Below, piece after piece: positions 34,080 through 34,984 of a stretch of DNA of 34,984 nt. This DNA comes from Streptomyces sp. WM6386 (lineage in GTDB: Bacteria > Actinomycetota > Actinomycetes > Streptomycetales > Streptomycetaceae), in the NCBI RefSeq assembly GCF_000972385.1, contig NZ_JXTE01000077.1, positions 1 through 34,984 of the forward strand, read 5' to 3'. The notes beneath the pieces are model-generated. The model was not told the DNA's origin and did not search any database. It saw nothing but the letters and a program-made list of their open reading frames with translations. Numbering within the stretch: position 1 is the stretch's first letter; the number at the start of each line of letters is the position of its first letter. Made by a program: the position numbers and the translations under genes.

Positions 34080-34808
34080 ATGCCGGGAGGCAGGCTCACC
34101 CAGCAGGAACGTCAGCAGATCGCGCTGGGGCTGACCGACGGCCTCGCCTACGCGGAGATCGCCCGACGTCTGGAGCGTCCCACCTCGACGGTCACGCGGG
34201 AAGTCATGCGCAACGGCGGCCCCAGCGCCTACCGCGCCGAGGTGGCCCATCGCGCCACCGAACGCCGCGCCCATCGGCGCAGGCGGACCACGCCCCGGGA
34301 CGCGCGGGCGCCCGAGCAGGCCCATGGGCGTGATGCCGAGGCGGTGCGTGTGTACGAGGAGACGTTCACCACCGTCATGATGGGCTCCGGCATGCCCACG
34401 ATGATGTCCCGCGTGATGGCCTGCATCACCCTCACCGACACCGGCAGCCTGACCGCCGCCGAACTCGTCCAGCGCCTGAACGTCAGTCCCGCCTCCGTCT
34501 CCAAGGCGATCACCTTCCTGGAGAGCCAGGGCATGGTGCGCCGGGAACGCGACGAGCGCCGCCGCGAGCGCTACGTCGTCGACGACGACATCTGGTACCA
34601 GTCCATGATGGCCAGCGCCCGCTCCACCGCCCAGATCGTCGAGATCGCCCGCCAGGGCGTCACCGTCCTCGGCCCCGACACCCCGGCCGCGATCCGCCTC
34701 GAAAACATCGCCCGCTTCCTCGACTTCGTCTCCGAAAGCATCACCCGAGCGGCGGAACAGGCCCGCGACATCCTCTCCACGAAACCCGGGACACCGTCGG
34801 ACGACTGA
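34080..34808 (+). CDS. GbsR/MarR-type regulator with IS30-like N-terminal HTH
   Basis: Transcription regulator of 242 residues with two DNA-binding modules. Residues 5-50 (LTQQERQQIALGLTDGLAYAEIARRLERPTSTVTREVMRNGG) match the HTH_38 domain found at the N-terminus of IS30-family transposases. After a basic linker (RRAHRRRRTTPRD) comes a winged-helix domain of the GbsR/MarR type (LTAAELVQRLNVSPASVSKAITFLESQGMVRRERDERRRERYVVDDDIWYQSM) and a long dimerisation helix. GGAGGAGG lies 6 nt before the ATG at 34080. No transposase catalytic part remains, so it is a regulator, not a mobile element. The target is unknown. Confidence 0.85.
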   Translation: MPGGRLTQQERQQIALGLTDGLAYAEIARRLERPTSTVTREVMRNGGPSAYRAEVAHRATERRAHRRRRTTPRDARAPEQAHGRDAEAVRVYEETFTTVMMGSGMPTMMSRVMACITLTDTGSLTAAELVQRLNVSPASVSKAITFLESQGMVRRERDERRRERYVVDDDIWYQSMMASARSTAQIVEIARQGVTVLGPDTPAAIRLENIARFLDFVSESITRAAEQARDILSTKPGTPSDD

Positions 34809-34875
34809 GGGTTTCGCCCCCGCCGCCCCTACCCGTTCCCATCCCCAGGGGCCTGCTGCCCCTTCGACCCCGCCT

Positions 34876-34896
34876 CCAGGGGGCACTGCCCCCTGG
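34876..34896. terminator. Hairpin downstream of the GbsR-type gene
   Basis: CCAGGGGGC-ACT-GCCCCCTGG is a perfect 9-bp stem 67 nt after the stop codon at 34808. It is part of an intergenic sequence type that recurs in Streptomyces and probably ends transcription. Confidence 0.6.
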
Positions 34897-34905
34897 ACCC
34901 CCGCT

Positions 34906-34974
34906 CCTCAAACGCCGGAGGGGCTGAATTTGCCAACGCCGGTCCAGTTCAATCAGCCCGTCCGGCGTTTGAGG
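34906..34974. repeat. Long inverted Streptomyces intergenic repeat
   Basis: Arms 34906-34927 and 34953-34974 pair at 21 of 22 positions around a 25-nt loop. The arm sequence CAAACGCCGGAGGGGCTGA and its counterpart CAGCCCGTCCGGCGTTTGAG are a recurrent Streptomyces intergenic motif. It may act as a second, bidirectional terminator. Confidence 0.7.
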
Positions 34975-34984
34975 ACGAGGCCCG

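Noticed and set aside
34080..34250. IS30 transposase fragment
   Set aside because: Only the N-terminal HTH resembles IS30; it is in frame with an intact regulator, has a good ribosome site, and no terminal repeats or catalytic DDE part are visible.

Overview
This is a GC-rich actinobacterial chromosome segment, almost certainly from Streptomyces. The evidence is the very high GC at third codon positions, frequent GTG starts, two families of intergenic repeat that recur throughout Streptomyces genomes, and a run of core genes in an order familiar from Streptomyces (leuA, recO, uppS, zur, a zinc ABC transporter, glyS, dusB). The start of the window cuts through an MFS transporter gene.

Region 1 (1-4080, minus strand) holds four co-directional genes: a protealysin-like M4 metalloprotease, its predicted small inhibitor of the emfourin family, a GH1 beta-glucosidase, and a GPH-like MFS sugar transporter that overlaps the glucosidase by ATGA. 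Region 2 (4100-6200) is leuA behind a leucine attenuator: a 15-residue leader peptide with four consecutive Leu codons and a long hairpin. Region 3 (6200-11220) has a TerB-like zinc-ribbon protein, then an MmpL/RND exporter, a histidine kinase and a NarL-type response regulator, which probably form one export/response unit.

Region 4 (11230-17800) is accessory: a DapA-family aldolase, a CX5R phosphatase, a class A beta-lactamase, a secreted TIM-barrel protein, a secreted S33 peptidase, a 71-residue protein and a DUF1266 protein. The beta-lactamase signal peptide begins at ATC rather than ATG and has TTA as its second codon. Region 5 (17800-24440) is housekeeping: recO, preceded by a partial duplicate of its own 5' end, then uppS, a convergent zinc operon znuA-znuC-znuB-zur with a Zur box on the znuA start, and glyS with its own promoter, leader hairpin and terminator.

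Region 6 (24450-32700) is accessory and rich in transport and regulation: an SDR divergent from a LysE exporter; an aldo/keto reductase and TetR regulator behind a perfect 40-bp palindrome; an orphan barstar-like gene next to AraC-regulator debris; an MFS pump divergent from an MmyB-type regulator; and a second MFS pump. Region 7 (32780 to the end) has dusB and a GbsR/MarR-type regulator with an IS30-like N-terminal HTH, and ends in Streptomyces intergenic hairpin repeats.

I saw no rRNA, tRNA, CRISPR array, insertion sequence or phage genes. Most of the window is ordinary chromosome. The items most worth a second look are the duplicated recO start, the ATC/TTA beta-lactamase start, the leucine attenuator, the protease-inhibitor pair, the 40-bp palindrome and the barstar/AraC scar.
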